Shown: positions 1 to 7,915 of the stretch, in pieces
Layout: each line of letters begins with the position of its first letter
Numbering within the stretch: the stretch's first letter is position 1
Assembly (NCBI RefSeq): GCF_001425165.1
Contig: NZ_LMDU01000012.1
Location: 632,007 to 673,933 of the forward strand
Source of the DNA: Pelomonas sp. Root405
Lineage (GTDB): Bacteria > Pseudomonadota > Gammaproteobacteria > Burkholderiales > Burkholderiaceae_C
Length of the DNA stretch: 41,927 nucleotides
Direction of reading: 5' to 3'
Position numbers and translations under genes: made by a program
Notes under the pieces: generated by a model
The model's input: the letters and a program-made list of their open reading frames with translations, nothing else
Database searches by the model: none
What the model was told of the DNA's origin: nothing

Positions 1-2
1 TC

Positions 3-107
3 ATCTACGAGCTCGGAGACCGCGAACTGATTCCCGACGCCATCGGGACCATCGAAGAGCATCACCCCGGTCAAACCGTCTGGGTCGAAGCCGAATCGCA
101 AAGCTAG
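3..107 (+). CDS. C-terminal end of an unidentified protein (partial)
   Basis: An open frame enters from the left edge and ends at a TAG at 105-107, giving about 34 residues that start IYELGDREL and end WVEAESQS. The frame is rich in acidic residues and reads like the end of a normal soluble protein, but it is too short to assign to a family. It points towards the minus-strand cluster and so converges with it. The 214 bases between its stop and the end of the next gene (108-321) hold no convincing gene or terminator. Confidence 0.4.
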   Translation: MYELGDRELIPDAIGTIEEHHPGQTVWVEAESQS

Positions 108-321
108 GCAGAGGCGTTCCCCGGACGCTTACGATGGAACGGCTCACGATCAATGCTGCGGGGCAGTTGCCAACGACTGTTCTGAGAAGGATGTGTTCCC
201 CGTGCGCTTACGGCGCTAGGCCACTCCACGGTTGACGTGGCATCAGTCATTCCGGCGACGGTTGCGCAGGGCAAAGACCTCGACCATCCCGGCGAGTAGC
301 TCCCGCGGCTATATGGATCAG

Positions 322-1386
322 CTATCGGATGGTGATCAGGATGACGCCAAATCCCTTACCTTGTTCGAAAGGACCCTCGTCGTCCTTGAGCGGCAGCTGA
401 CCGCCAGTTCGACCTAGCAGGCTGAACTCAAGGGCAGTGCGCACGAGCTGCAGCACATGTTCGGCGTTGACCGGCGTCGACTGGTGCAGGGCGGCGGACC
501 AGAGCCGGTCATCCTCCCAACGCAGCACTTGCCCATCCGAGAACGCATTGACAACGATGCCGCGAGTCTGTCCAGACACGCCGATGCGCGTTCGCGTGAA
601 CGCCTTGGCGAATGTCACGCTGAGCAGGTAGTCGATTAAGAAGTCCCACTCTGCGCCCGCAGATGGGGATCCCACCGTAGGTGGGGTACGAGGCCCATAG
701 AACGGGGAGAAGGGCCGCCCCGCGACGCCTGCCGCGAGGTCAGCCAAGATGTCTTGAAGGTTGCCCGTGGTGCCCGGACTCTGGAAATCCTCCGTCGTCC
801 AGGTGTCGGCGGCTGGTAGTCCAGCAGTAGTCGGCCCAAAGCTGGAGATCTCGCCCAGCAAACCTTGGTCCGCTGCAGGACCTATGGCGATGCCGGCGTG
901 AGAGGTCCGTGCGAGGTCGAAGTCCGGCCAGATCGAGTAGAGGTGGTGCTGGTCAGTGCCGGCCAAGGTGCTGACAGTGCCTGGCGACATCTTGGCTTGC
1001 GTGAGGGAGGCGACACCCGAAGGTGCTGGAACGCTGGGGAAGCGAACCGCCAGCAAGAGGTCACCTAGCTCGCAACGTTTCGGTGTGCCGGCCGCATCGG
1101 GGAAGTCGACCATCGGAGACTGATGAACGAACACCCCGAGGATATCGATGGTCAGGCCGTGACCGGCGAGATGCTGCTTCCACGCTGCTGCGAGTGCTGG
1201 AACGCCCGTCTTGATCAGCTCTGCGACGTAGTCAGGTTCCTGCGGCACCAGTGCAATTGGCGTTTGCGCGGCAGCGGAAGCATGGGCTGCCACGTAGGCG
1301 TCATGCAGAACCTGCTTAGCCTCGTTCGCCAATGCCGAGTGCAGGCTCCCGATGACGGAGTAGGGATGCGGAAGCGAAAGCGCCAT
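322..1386 (-). CDS. Unknown protein, predicted PD-(D/E)XK-type nuclease of a Septu-like cluster
   Basis: This 354-residue protein is the last gene of the four-gene minus-strand cluster. The ATG at 1386 is chosen because GGGGAG lies seven bases upstream; the frame runs further back but into the HNH gene. The N-terminal third is mainly helical. Residues 105-132 carry C-ELGD-LLLAV followed by LTQAK, with E106, D109, Q130 and K132 placed as in PD-(D/E)XK nucleases that use a Q-x-K variant; a WPDF segment follows near residue 153. The C-terminal half has no motif I recognise. The gap to the HNH gene is only 44 bases, so co-transcription is likely. The nuclease assignment is an inference from motif spacing, not an established family match; a structural or specificity role remains possible. 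Confidence 0.7.
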   Translation of the reverse strand: MALSLPHPYSVIGSLHSALANEAKQVLHDAYVAAHASAAAQTPIALVPQEPDYVAELIKTGVPALAAAWKQHLAGHGLTIDILGVFVHQSPMVDFPDAAGTPKRCELGDLLLAVRFPSVPAPSGVASLTQAKMSPGTVSTLAGTDQHHLYSIWPDFDLARTSHAGIAIGPAADQGLLGEISSFGPTTAGLPAADTWTTEDFQSPGTTGNLQDILADLAAGVAGRPFSPFYGPRTPPTVGSPSAGAEWDFLIDYLLSVTFAKAFTRTRIGVSGQTRGIVVNAFSDGQVLRWEDDRLWSAALHQSTPVNAEHVLQLVRTALEFSLLGRTGGQLPLKDDEGPFEQGKGFGVILITIR

Positions 1387-1430
1387 TGCAGACTCCCCAA
1401 AGAGGTTTCCCGACGAACTTCTGAAGGCTT

Positions 1431-2261
1431 TCAGCGCGTGATGGGCGCGCCGGCGAGATGGGCGTAGTAGCGACACATGCCAGCAAACGGGTGCTTGGGC
1501 TGGCACATGTACTTGATCTGATCCAAGCTCGGCGCATCGCCCAGCTTCCAGGTGCGCACAGCTGACACCAGCGACCGATAGACGATGTACCGCTGACGAG
1601 CCAGCGTCTCTCGGTTCAGTCCTAGATAGTCCACCGCAGCCTTGACAGCGCGCTTTGCGCGAGGCGAGGCGTTGTCGGGCGGCATGACCCGTACCTCTTC
1701 GTTCGTTTCGACTGCCGCCCAAGCGAACAACGGCTCCGGGTCCTCGAGGTACGGATGGGGCAGGTCAGGATCTTCGGCCAACCAGTCGGCAAGGAGGGTT
1801 GCCTCATCCGCCGTCGCTGGGTCAGGGCAGAGTGTAGCCATCAGGCGCTTGAGGGCAGCTTTGGTCTTGGGAAGTGTGGCCGGAAGCTTGGGGCCTGTCA
1901 GCTGTGCGCCCGCGATGGGGAAGCGGTCGCCCTTATATTTTTGATTGCACAGCTGGCACGAGAAAACGTAGTTGTCGACGCATACCGCGAGCCACCAGTA
2001 GACGGATTTGGGGCGGAAATGCTCCACATCCCCATAGGCGACATCCGACGTTGGAGCTTCGCAGTAAGCGCACTTTTCGGAACTGTCCCGCTGCAAGAAG
2101 GGCTTCATCTTCTTCCAGTCGCCAAGGATGCCCTCCCAGTCAATCTTGGCCGGATTAGCCAGGCGCGCCTCAGTGAGTGCGATCAGCTTGGTGAAGAGGC
2201 CCTCGCCCGTGAAGCCAGTGTTTAGGCTTGCCAGGTCTCGAGCGCGCTTGAGATGGATCAC
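1431..2261 (-). CDS. HNH endonuclease, PtuB-like
   Basis: This 276-residue protein is a predicted HNH nuclease of the type paired with PtuA-like ATPases (and with some retrons). It begins with GTG at 2261, preceded by a strong AGGGAGGT ribosome site. A first zinc pair, C64-x2-C67, is followed by DVEHFRPK (residues 78-85), holding the catalytic-type histidine H81; a second pair C102-x2-C105 is followed by N106, giving the classic CxxC...H...CxxCN order. The C-terminal part is helical and lacks other motifs. It sits 52 bases behind the ATPase gene and 44 bases before the 354-residue gene. In Septu, ATPase and HNH subunits form a complex that cuts DNA on phage infection; transfer of that role here is inference. 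No reverse transcriptase is nearby, so it is not a retron. Confidence 0.85.
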   Translation of the reverse strand: MIHLKRARDLASLNTGFTGEGLFTKLIALTEARLANPAKIDWEGILGDWKKMKPFLQRDSSEKCAYCEAPTSDVAYGDVEHFRPKSVYWWLAVCVDNYVFSCQLCNQKYKGDRFPIAGAQLTGPKLPATLPKTKAALKRLMATLCPDPATADEATLLADWLAEDPDLPHPYLEDPEPLFAWAAVETNEEVRVMPPDNASPRAKRAVKAAVDYLGLNRETLARQRYIVYRSLVSAVRTWKLGDAPSLDQIKYMCQPKHPFAGMCRYYAHLAGAPITR

Positions 2262-2313
2262 CGCTACCTCCCTAGTGACGGCAGATGGCTTGTTGCCCTG
2301 TATCAGAGCCTCT

Positions 2314-3912
2314 TCACGGCTTGCCCTTCGCAGCAGGCTTAGCCGCAGGCCTCACGACAGCGCGAGGCTTTGCTGGAGCAACCCTCGGAGGAATAACCTC
2401 CGCAGCAGGCTTCTTCGGTAGCGGCTTCGGTGCAACTGGTTTCTTGGCGGGGGGCTTTTTGGGCGCCGCAGCCTTCTTCACAGCCGGACTACTCGATGAC
2501 GATGTCGCTTTGGCCCCGCTGACGCTTCGAGGACGAGCGGAAGAGGGCGGTACCGCGGATTTGCGAACTGTTCGGCTGCTTTTTACGGCAGGCGCCACGG
2601 GCTCAACGGTCACCCGTGCGGTTCCGAAAAGCTCCTCAGCCTCCATCATTCGGGCTGCAGCGTCCAGGTTCGGTTGGGACTTCTGATACTCGATCAGCTT
2701 GGCGAACGCTGGAGCCTCTTCTGTGGTCATGGGCGTAGTACCTTCAAGCTGCTCTTGGATGGAGCGGAGCTTGGCGACTTCTAGCGCGGACTTGGAGCCG
2801 GGCTTGAGCTCGATGCTGCGGGCTTCCTCCCGTAAAGCCGCGACCTTCGGCGAGTCAAGCGTCTGCAGCCCGATGAGCGGTGACAGGAACAGCTCTGACA
2901 ACCGCAGTCGGCTTGGATCGCCAGCGAAGGGCACGAGCGTTGGGCCGGCGGTCTCACGTCGCACCACGAAGAGTTCACCTTCCCCGCACTGCTGAATGGA
3001 CAGGGGAGAGTGCGTGGTCGCGATGATCTGAAGGTTGGGAAATGCGTTGTCGAGGAAGTCGACGAGATTGCGCTTCCACACGGGGTGAAGGTGCATATCC
3101 ATCTCGTCGATGAGCATGACGCCGCGGGCCGCAAGAGGGTCCTTCCGGTCCTTGAAGGTCTCTGTCATCCGGAACAACAGGTCTCCGGCCCAAGCAGCCA
3201 TCGCTTGATAGCCCTCCGAGAGCTGCCCTAGCGGTACGTCGCCATCGGCCGTACCCATCACGACGGCTCTCTTGCGCTTGTCGATTCCCTTGAAGTGCAT
3301 ACCCGGCAAAAGCTTGCCGAGCGCTTCCGTGATGATGCTGCTGCCCTCAGTACCTACGACGTAGTCGAGGTCCATGGCCCACTGTTCCAGGCTGACCAGT
3401 TCATGCCCCAACGAGAACATGCTCCCGAGCTGAGCAGCCCTGCCTTGTTCGAGGCTGCTGCCAATGCTGCTCCGACGGGTAGTGTCCGGAGGCCGGCGGA
3501 ATGCGCCGTAGCCAGCGATGAAGTAGTTGCGGTCCGCCTTGCGCAGGGCCGCGTCTAGTTGCCGTAGGCCGTTGGAGTTCCTCTTGATGACCGTATCGCG
3601 CCCATCCCCACGATTGAGGCTCAGGGTGAGCGTGCGCTCTTCACCTTCTGCCGTGCAGATGGTCGCGCTGATGGTGGCCTGTTTTGCGTCGTTGTGGATC
3701 CACTGGTCAGGTGCGCCGAGGAGGTCTGGTAAGGCCTCAGAGCCGGCGAGCAGGAGCGCGATGGATTTGAGGACCGTGCTCTTTCCGCACCCGTTCTCAC
3801 CCAGCAGGACGGTCCACCGCCGGGTCTTCTCATTTGGCTTGGTGCTGCGAAAGTCCACCGACATGTGCCGGATCGCTCGGACGTTCGTCAGCTCTAGATC
3901 AACGAGATACAT
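2314..3912 (-). CDS. AAA/ABC-type ATPase, PtuA-like, with histone-H1-like tail
   Basis: This 532-residue protein is a RecF/SMC-like ATPase. Walker A is GENGCGKST (residues 38-46), an ABC-type signature LSEGYQ lies at 231-236, and Walker B is VMLIDE (265-270), followed by DMHLHP and the switch histidine of ATTHSP (H301). This order matches AAA_15/AAA_21 proteins such as PtuA. The ATG at 3912 has GAGGGA just upstream. The last ~90 residues (about 440-532) are low-complexity, made of Lys, Ala, Pro and Ser with repeated KK-P and PAKP units, strongly basic and probably disordered, resembling a histone H1 tail. Such a tail could hold DNA non-specifically. The gene lies between the hydrolase (72-base gap) and the HNH nuclease (52-base gap) and probably powers or gates the nuclease. 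Confidence 0.88.
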   Translation of the reverse strand: MYLVDLELTNVRAIRHMSVDFRSTKPNEKTRRWTVLLGENGCGKSTVLKSIALLLAGSEALPDLLGAPDQWIHNDAKQATISATICTAEGEERTLTLSLNRGDGRDTVIKRNSNGLRQLDAALRKADRNYFIAGYGAFRRPPDTTRRSSIGSSLEQGRAAQLGSMFSLGHELVSLEQWAMDLDYVVGTEGSSIITEALGKLLPGMHFKGIDKRKRAVVMGTADGDVPLGQLSEGYQAMAAWAGDLLFRMTETFKDRKDPLAARGVMLIDEMDMHLHPVWKRNLVDFLDNAFPNLQIIATTHSPLSIQQCGEGELFVVRRETAGPTLVPFAGDPSRLRLSELFLSPLIGLQTLDSPKVAALREEARSIELKPGSKSALEVAKLRSIQEQLEGTTPMTTEEAPAFAKLIEYQKSQPNLDAAARMMEAEELFGTARVTVEPVAPAVKSSRTVRKSAVPPSSARPRSVSGAKATSSSSSPAVKKAAAPKKPPAKKPVAPKPLPKKPAAEVIPPRVAPAKPRAVVRPAAKPAAKGKP

Positions 3913-3984
3913 GCGTCCCTCGAGACTTGCTTTGTGCGAGCCATAGGCCCATGGTCGCCGGATGTTACGTGAGCGTGCCGGCGT

Positions 3985-5649
3985 TCAGCCCTGGGCGCTC
4001 GAGCCTTCTTCGGCGCCGGTCGCGGCAGCATCGGCAGAAGCTTTGGACAGGTCCGCCTCAAACATCTGTATGAGCTGCTGCTCGATGGTAGGGTCGTCCA
4101 GCACATTCACCGCAAGGCGCAGTGCTTCTATGTAGCCCGGAGCCTGGCCCTTGCCATCGCGGGGATAGCTCCAGTACAGGGTGTGAGTGAAGAGGCGGGG
4201 AAACAGGCCTCCCAAGAAACCTTGGCGCAGCGGCCTCACGTTCAGGTCAAGCGCCCCCGGACCGTAGTCACTGGCAACCGGTCCGGAGATCATGTCGCCC
4301 CGCAAGAACATCCCAGGGCTGGTGATGTCGTGCAAATTCGTCCACCTCACAGGCGCAAAAGCCGCAGCGTGATGCATCTGAGTGAACTCCGGCGCCTTAG
4401 ATGAGCGGAATGTGAACGTCGGCTCATGGGAGCCCTTCTTGGCCTCGTACACGGGCGGGGCACGGAGAATCTCGCGCGACTGCATCATCTCGTGCAGCTC
4501 GCAGCCGTTCTGAGCCACAAGGAAGTTTGCGTGTGTCAGCGGGCTGCCAAGCGTAACGAGGTCAGAGACTAGCCAAGCGCTGCGCTCCTGGCCTGAAGGG
4601 CCAACCTCGACCTCGCTGAGCAGCCGGAACAGGTTTCGCTGAGCTTCGCGATACGTTCCTAGCTTCTGAGCCAGCGTCCGAACGTCCTCGGGGGACCGTG
4701 GCGCATCCGCAGGCTTTGCGCAGATGCATCCGTGGTCATGTCGGCTGACTGTGGCCGCAGGAGTGGGCTTCTCACGACAAAGTTTGAGCAGCTCAATGCC
4801 AGCGTTTTCGCATTCGGTGATGGCCTCAAGAATGTCGTCGTCGTCCGCTATCTGGATATTCCCCGCGGCTTCAGCCCACGCCAGCGCAAGAAGGTCATGC
4901 GCGAGGATTGAGCCAAGACTGTGACCAACAATGATGACCCTGCCATATGCGCCACTCGCATGAAGGTCACGAAGAAGCTTCAGCCCGCGGTCGCGCGCGG
5001 CTTGCCGGACCTTGATGTTTCGCGGTGAGGCGCTCACGTACCGAGCGACGTCACCAAAGTACGCCGTCAGGAAGGCTTTTACGGTGGCACCGAACACCAG
5101 AAGAGCGACGGTCATCCAGCCCCAGCCGCCCCAGTTCAGAAAACCGGCCAAGTCTGTGTCCTTGAGGACAGGAACCTTTGTCAATGCCGTGGAAAGCCCG
5201 CTTATAAGGACCGCAATTGACGTGAGCCAGAGAAGGCACCAAACGAACATGACGCGCTTGGGCACCTCGCAGCCGAACGGGTTTCGCCACAGCAGACGCT
5301 TGAACCACAGCGTGAAGTCTCCCCACGTGGAGTCGGCTGTGATGTCGGCCCAGTGGAGCTCAAAGAAGTCCGCACGGATGCCCGGCCGGTCAGAGATGTG
5401 GGGATTTCGTGCTCGGGCGGTCGTGATGCGTCGCAACTCGGAGGAGCCGGTCAGGGGATCTGGCTTGCTCCAGGTATCCCAGTTCTCGTGGTCGGGTGGC
5501 TTGGCCAGCCCCTTGAAAAGGCTTGAATCCCTTTCCCACAAGGTCTCCACAAACCCACGGAGTGTCTCCATTGGGCGTTGTTCGCCCATGCCGTGAATGA
5601 TCACGACGGCTACCTTGTCCGGAGCTGCGGCTGCATTCTTGTTGTCCAT
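3985..5649 (-). CDS. Membrane-anchored alpha/beta hydrolase (lipase/esterase-like)
   Basis: This 554-residue protein heads the four-gene cluster. Strand beta-1 with the oxyanion-type motif VVIIHGMGEQ lies at residues 14-24, and the nucleophile elbow is VGHSLGS with S244. Two hydrophobic segments, about 132-156 and 176-198, form a predicted hairpin membrane anchor between the first strand and the nucleophile, followed by the conserved-looking GDVARYVS. The general-base histidine may be the one in FTHTLYW near residue 500. The ATG at 5649 is preceded by GGGAG. The family is usually annotated only as hypothetical or alpha/beta hydrolase. Being first in an apparent operon with an ATPase and nucleases suggests a membrane-acting effector or sensor; that is inference. 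The 5' side opens onto 1.15 kb of non-coding DNA that should hold the cluster promoter. Confidence 0.78.
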   Translation of the reverse strand: MDNKNAAAAPDKVAVVIIHGMGEQRPMETLRGFVETLWERDSSLFKGLAKPPDHENWDTWSKPDPLTGSSELRRITTARARNPHISDRPGIRADFFELHWADITADSTWGDFTLWFKRLLWRNPFGCEVPKRVMFVWCLLWLTSIAVLISGLSTALTKVPVLKDTDLAGFLNWGGWGWMTVALLVFGATVKAFLTAYFGDVARYVSASPRNIKVRQAARDRGLKLLRDLHASGAYGRVIIVGHSLGSILAHDLLALAWAEAAGNIQIADDDDILEAITECENAGIELLKLCREKPTPAATVSRHDHGCICAKPADAPRSPEDVRTLAQKLGTYREAQRNLFRLLSEVEVGPSGQERSAWLVSDLVTLGSPLTHANFLVAQNGCELHEMMQSREILRAPPVYEAKKGSHEPTFTFRSSKAPEFTQMHHAAAFAPVRWTNLHDITSPGMFLRGDMISGPVASDYGPGALDLNVRPLRQGFLGGLFPRLFTHTLYWSYPRDGKGQAPGYIEALRLAVNVLDDPTIEQQLIQMFEADLSKASADAAATGAEEGSSAQG

Positions 5650-6795
5650 GGCTTTCTCCCAGTTCGCCTGGCGCCGGGACGCTAGCCGGAAGTTAGTCGC
5701 GCTGCAACATCAATGGAGCGGAGTCGCGAACGCTTGGCGTTCTTCTGACGCCCGCGAATCGGGCAGGCCAGCGACGTGACGCCCACTATATAGCCCGTTA
5801 GAAAGACGCCCACGAGTTCTGAAGCAGAACACTCGCTCGCGTCTGCTCATGCATCCACTTGCTGGCGCGCAGCCTATCCTGCACTAGCCCTACGAGTTTG
5901 CTCTACGCCCGTCAAAGACGGCGGTAGGTGCGCTCGACCAAGTGCCAGCGAACAGGCAGTGGACCGCAAGTGGGTCAGCAGCGGGTCGAAAGCGGGTCGA
6001 AACCGGGGTCTGCAGGAGATCGGACTCTCACGGGCCGCAGAGGCGGCGCTGAGCCGTCCGTAAGCCGATAGCGAAGTCCTCAAGCCCCTGCGAATTCTTC
6101 TCAAGGGAGCCGAGCATCGACGGATGAAAAACAGGCGAAAAGTTCGCGCCAAAAACCCGGAAAATTCGCGAGAAGAATGCGAAAAATGGGCGAGAAACTT
6201 GGATCGCTGGCGGCAGCTACAGGTGGCGCGTCTGTTCTTGCACGGTGGGCGTCTGCATGGCGACTGGGCGATGGTCGTGTCGCCCCCCATATCGCTGTCG
6301 GGGTCGCTGCCATAAGCTTCACGAGGTTCGAGCTGCCGACTGATGGACATCGGCGCGGCCTGCCTTTGGATGTGGCGGGCGACGGGAGTGGCGATGTGGG
6401 TCAGCCAATGGTGCGAGGGTCAGCAAAGTGCCCAAAGCGGAAGCTCGCATGGGCTCATCAGGGGATCCAGCAAGCGGTCGCTCAACGTTGAAGTTCAGCC
6501 GTCTAGCCAGCAAAGCAGGCGCAGGTCGGCTGCAATGACCGGTTAGAAAGCATCGTCATGAGACCAGAAAACATGTGGCCGGTTGCCTGTCAGATTGCCC
6601 GTGCCAAGCAACGTCTGTCCGAACCGGGGCGGGCTTTCTGTCAAGACCTGAGCGAGAGTCAGAGCCCGCCGCCAGTTGGTTGCTGAAAAATGCGCGCGCC
6701 GGCAGCCAACCATCCCTTGCGCCCAATCAACTGCGGTCTGCCGAGGTCCGAGAACGGGAATTGGCGGTATCGGCGAGCGCTAGTCAGCAGAACAA
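5650..6795. other. Long stretch without a convincing gene
   Basis: About 1.15 kb between the hydrolase gene and the Bug receptor gene. Open frames exist on both strands, but they are arginine-, serine- and proline-rich, lack ribosome sites and resemble no family. The stretch contains three near-tandem 11-mers at 5970-6002, the last two identical (GCGGGTCGAAA), and an A-rich block at 6124-6210 with several GCGAAAA/TTCGCG words. A TATATAGT -10-like element on the minus strand near 5788-5795 could serve the four-gene cluster, but no good -35 partner is visible. Confidence 0.5.
5970..6002. repeat. Three tandem 11-bp units
   Basis: GTGGGTCAGCA (5970-5980) is followed by two identical copies of GCGGGTCGAAA (5981-5991 and 5992-6002). 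The first copy is diverged. The array is upstream of the four-gene cluster, about 320 bases from its first start codon. It is short and may be chance in GC-rich DNA, or a small protein-binding array. Confidence 0.5.
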
Positions 6796-7749
6796 TTAGT
6801 CCAGCTTGGCTCCAGACCGTTTCACCACCTCCGCCCAACGCTTGGTTTCGCTGCTGACCAATCGACCAAAGGCATCGCCATACAGGTTGGGCACGTCAGC
6901 GCCGAGTCCATTCCAAACCTTGCGAACCTCGTCGGTCGCGAAGGCGGTGCGCAACTCAGCCTGCATCGCCGTGATTGCTTCACGTGGCGTGCCTTTTGGA
7001 GCCCACAGCCCATACCACGTCGAGATTTCATAGTCCGGCACGCCGGCCTCAGCGGCGGTTGGCACGTCTGGGAAGCCGACGGCGCGTTTGCTTGCAGCTA
7101 CCGCGAGCGCCTTGATGCGGCCGGACTTGATATGCGTCGCCGAAGAGCCGAGGCCGTCAAACATCAGCTCTGCCTGTCCGGCAACCAAGTCTTGCAATGC
7201 CGGGCCTGCGCCACGGTACGGGATGTGGGTGATGAATGTCTTGGTGTTCAGCTTGAACAGTTCACCTGCCAGGTGATGGGACGTGCCGTTGCCAGCAGAG
7301 GCGTAATTGAGCTTGCCAGGCTTCGCACGCACGGCCGCGAGCAGTCCCTTCAAGTCGCTAACTGGCAATTGGCCAGGATGAACGACGATGACTTGGGGCA
7401 CGCTGGCGAGCAGCGCGACAGGAATGAAATCCTCTTCAAGGCGATAGTCGAGTCGCGGGTACATCGAGGGCGCGATCGTGTGGTGGACGGCCCCCATGAA
7501 GAAGTTGCTGCCGTCGGGTGCGAGCTTTGCGGCGATGCCGGCTCCCACAGTTCCTCCGGCGCCGCCCTTGTTATCGATCAGCACCTGACGGCCCATCTGC
7601 TTTGTCAAGGCTGCCGTCAGCGGGCGCGCGAACGCGTCCGTGCCGCCTCCCACAGGGAAAGGCACGATCCAGGTCACAGGTTTGTTTGCCTGGGCTTGAG
7701 CCAACCAAGGCGTGGCTAGCATCGCGGGCAAAAGGGTACGGCGTCTCAT
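6796..7749 (-). CDS. Bug-family periplasmic solute receptor (TctC type)
   Basis: A 317-residue tripartite tricarboxylate transporter receptor, a family greatly expanded in Burkholderiales. A signal peptide (MRRRTLLPAM...LAQAQA, cleavage near residue 21) is followed by the typical beginning VTWIVPFPVGGGTD and the GGAGGTVGA loop; PYRGAGPALQDLVAGQ and an AEAGVPDYE-like segment follow as usual. Length is normal. The ATG at 7749 has AGGAG nine bases upstream. Such receptors bind small carboxylates or other metabolites; no TctA/TctB membrane genes are nearby, which is common for orphan Bug proteins, so the ligand is unknown. It lies 166 bases downstream of the halogenase pair on the same strand, and may or may not be co-transcribed with them. 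Confidence 0.92.
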   Translation of the reverse strand: MRRRTLLPAMLATPWLAQAQANKPVTWIVPFPVGGGTDAFARPLTAALTKQMGRQVLIDNKGGAGGTVGAGIAAKLAPDGSNFFMGAVHHTIAPSMYPRLDYRLEEDFIPVALLASVPQVIVVHPGQLPVSDLKGLLAAVRAKPGKLNYASAGNGTSHHLAGELFKLNTKTFITHIPYRGAGPALQDLVAGQAELMFDGLGSSATHIKSGRIKALAVAASKRAVGFPDVPTAAEAGVPDYEISTWYGLWAPKGTPREAITAMQAELRTAFATDEVRKVWNGLGADVPNLYGDAFGRLVSSETKRWAEVVKRSGAKLD

Positions 7750-7915
7750 GGTTGATTCTCCTGTCGCTTAGCGATCATGGCTCCAAAGCCCAAGTGGCCA
7801 AGCACGTCGTTTGAAGTGGCATCCGGCACCTAACGGTGTCAAGCGCGGTGTCACCGTACGTCAGTGTCCGAACTGGATCAAGGGCACATCCGTGAAGGCA
7901 ATCGCAGCAAGTTCG

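Noticed and set aside
1431..2261. Retron with HNH effector
   Set aside because: This type of HNH protein also occurs with retrons, but no reverse transcriptase or msr/msd-like structure is present nearby; the adjacent PtuA-like ATPase fits Septu better.
5874..6350. Minus-strand frame of 158 codons in the gene-free stretch
   Set aside because: Arg/Ser/Pro-rich, no ribosome site, no recognisable domain, and runs through tandem repeats.
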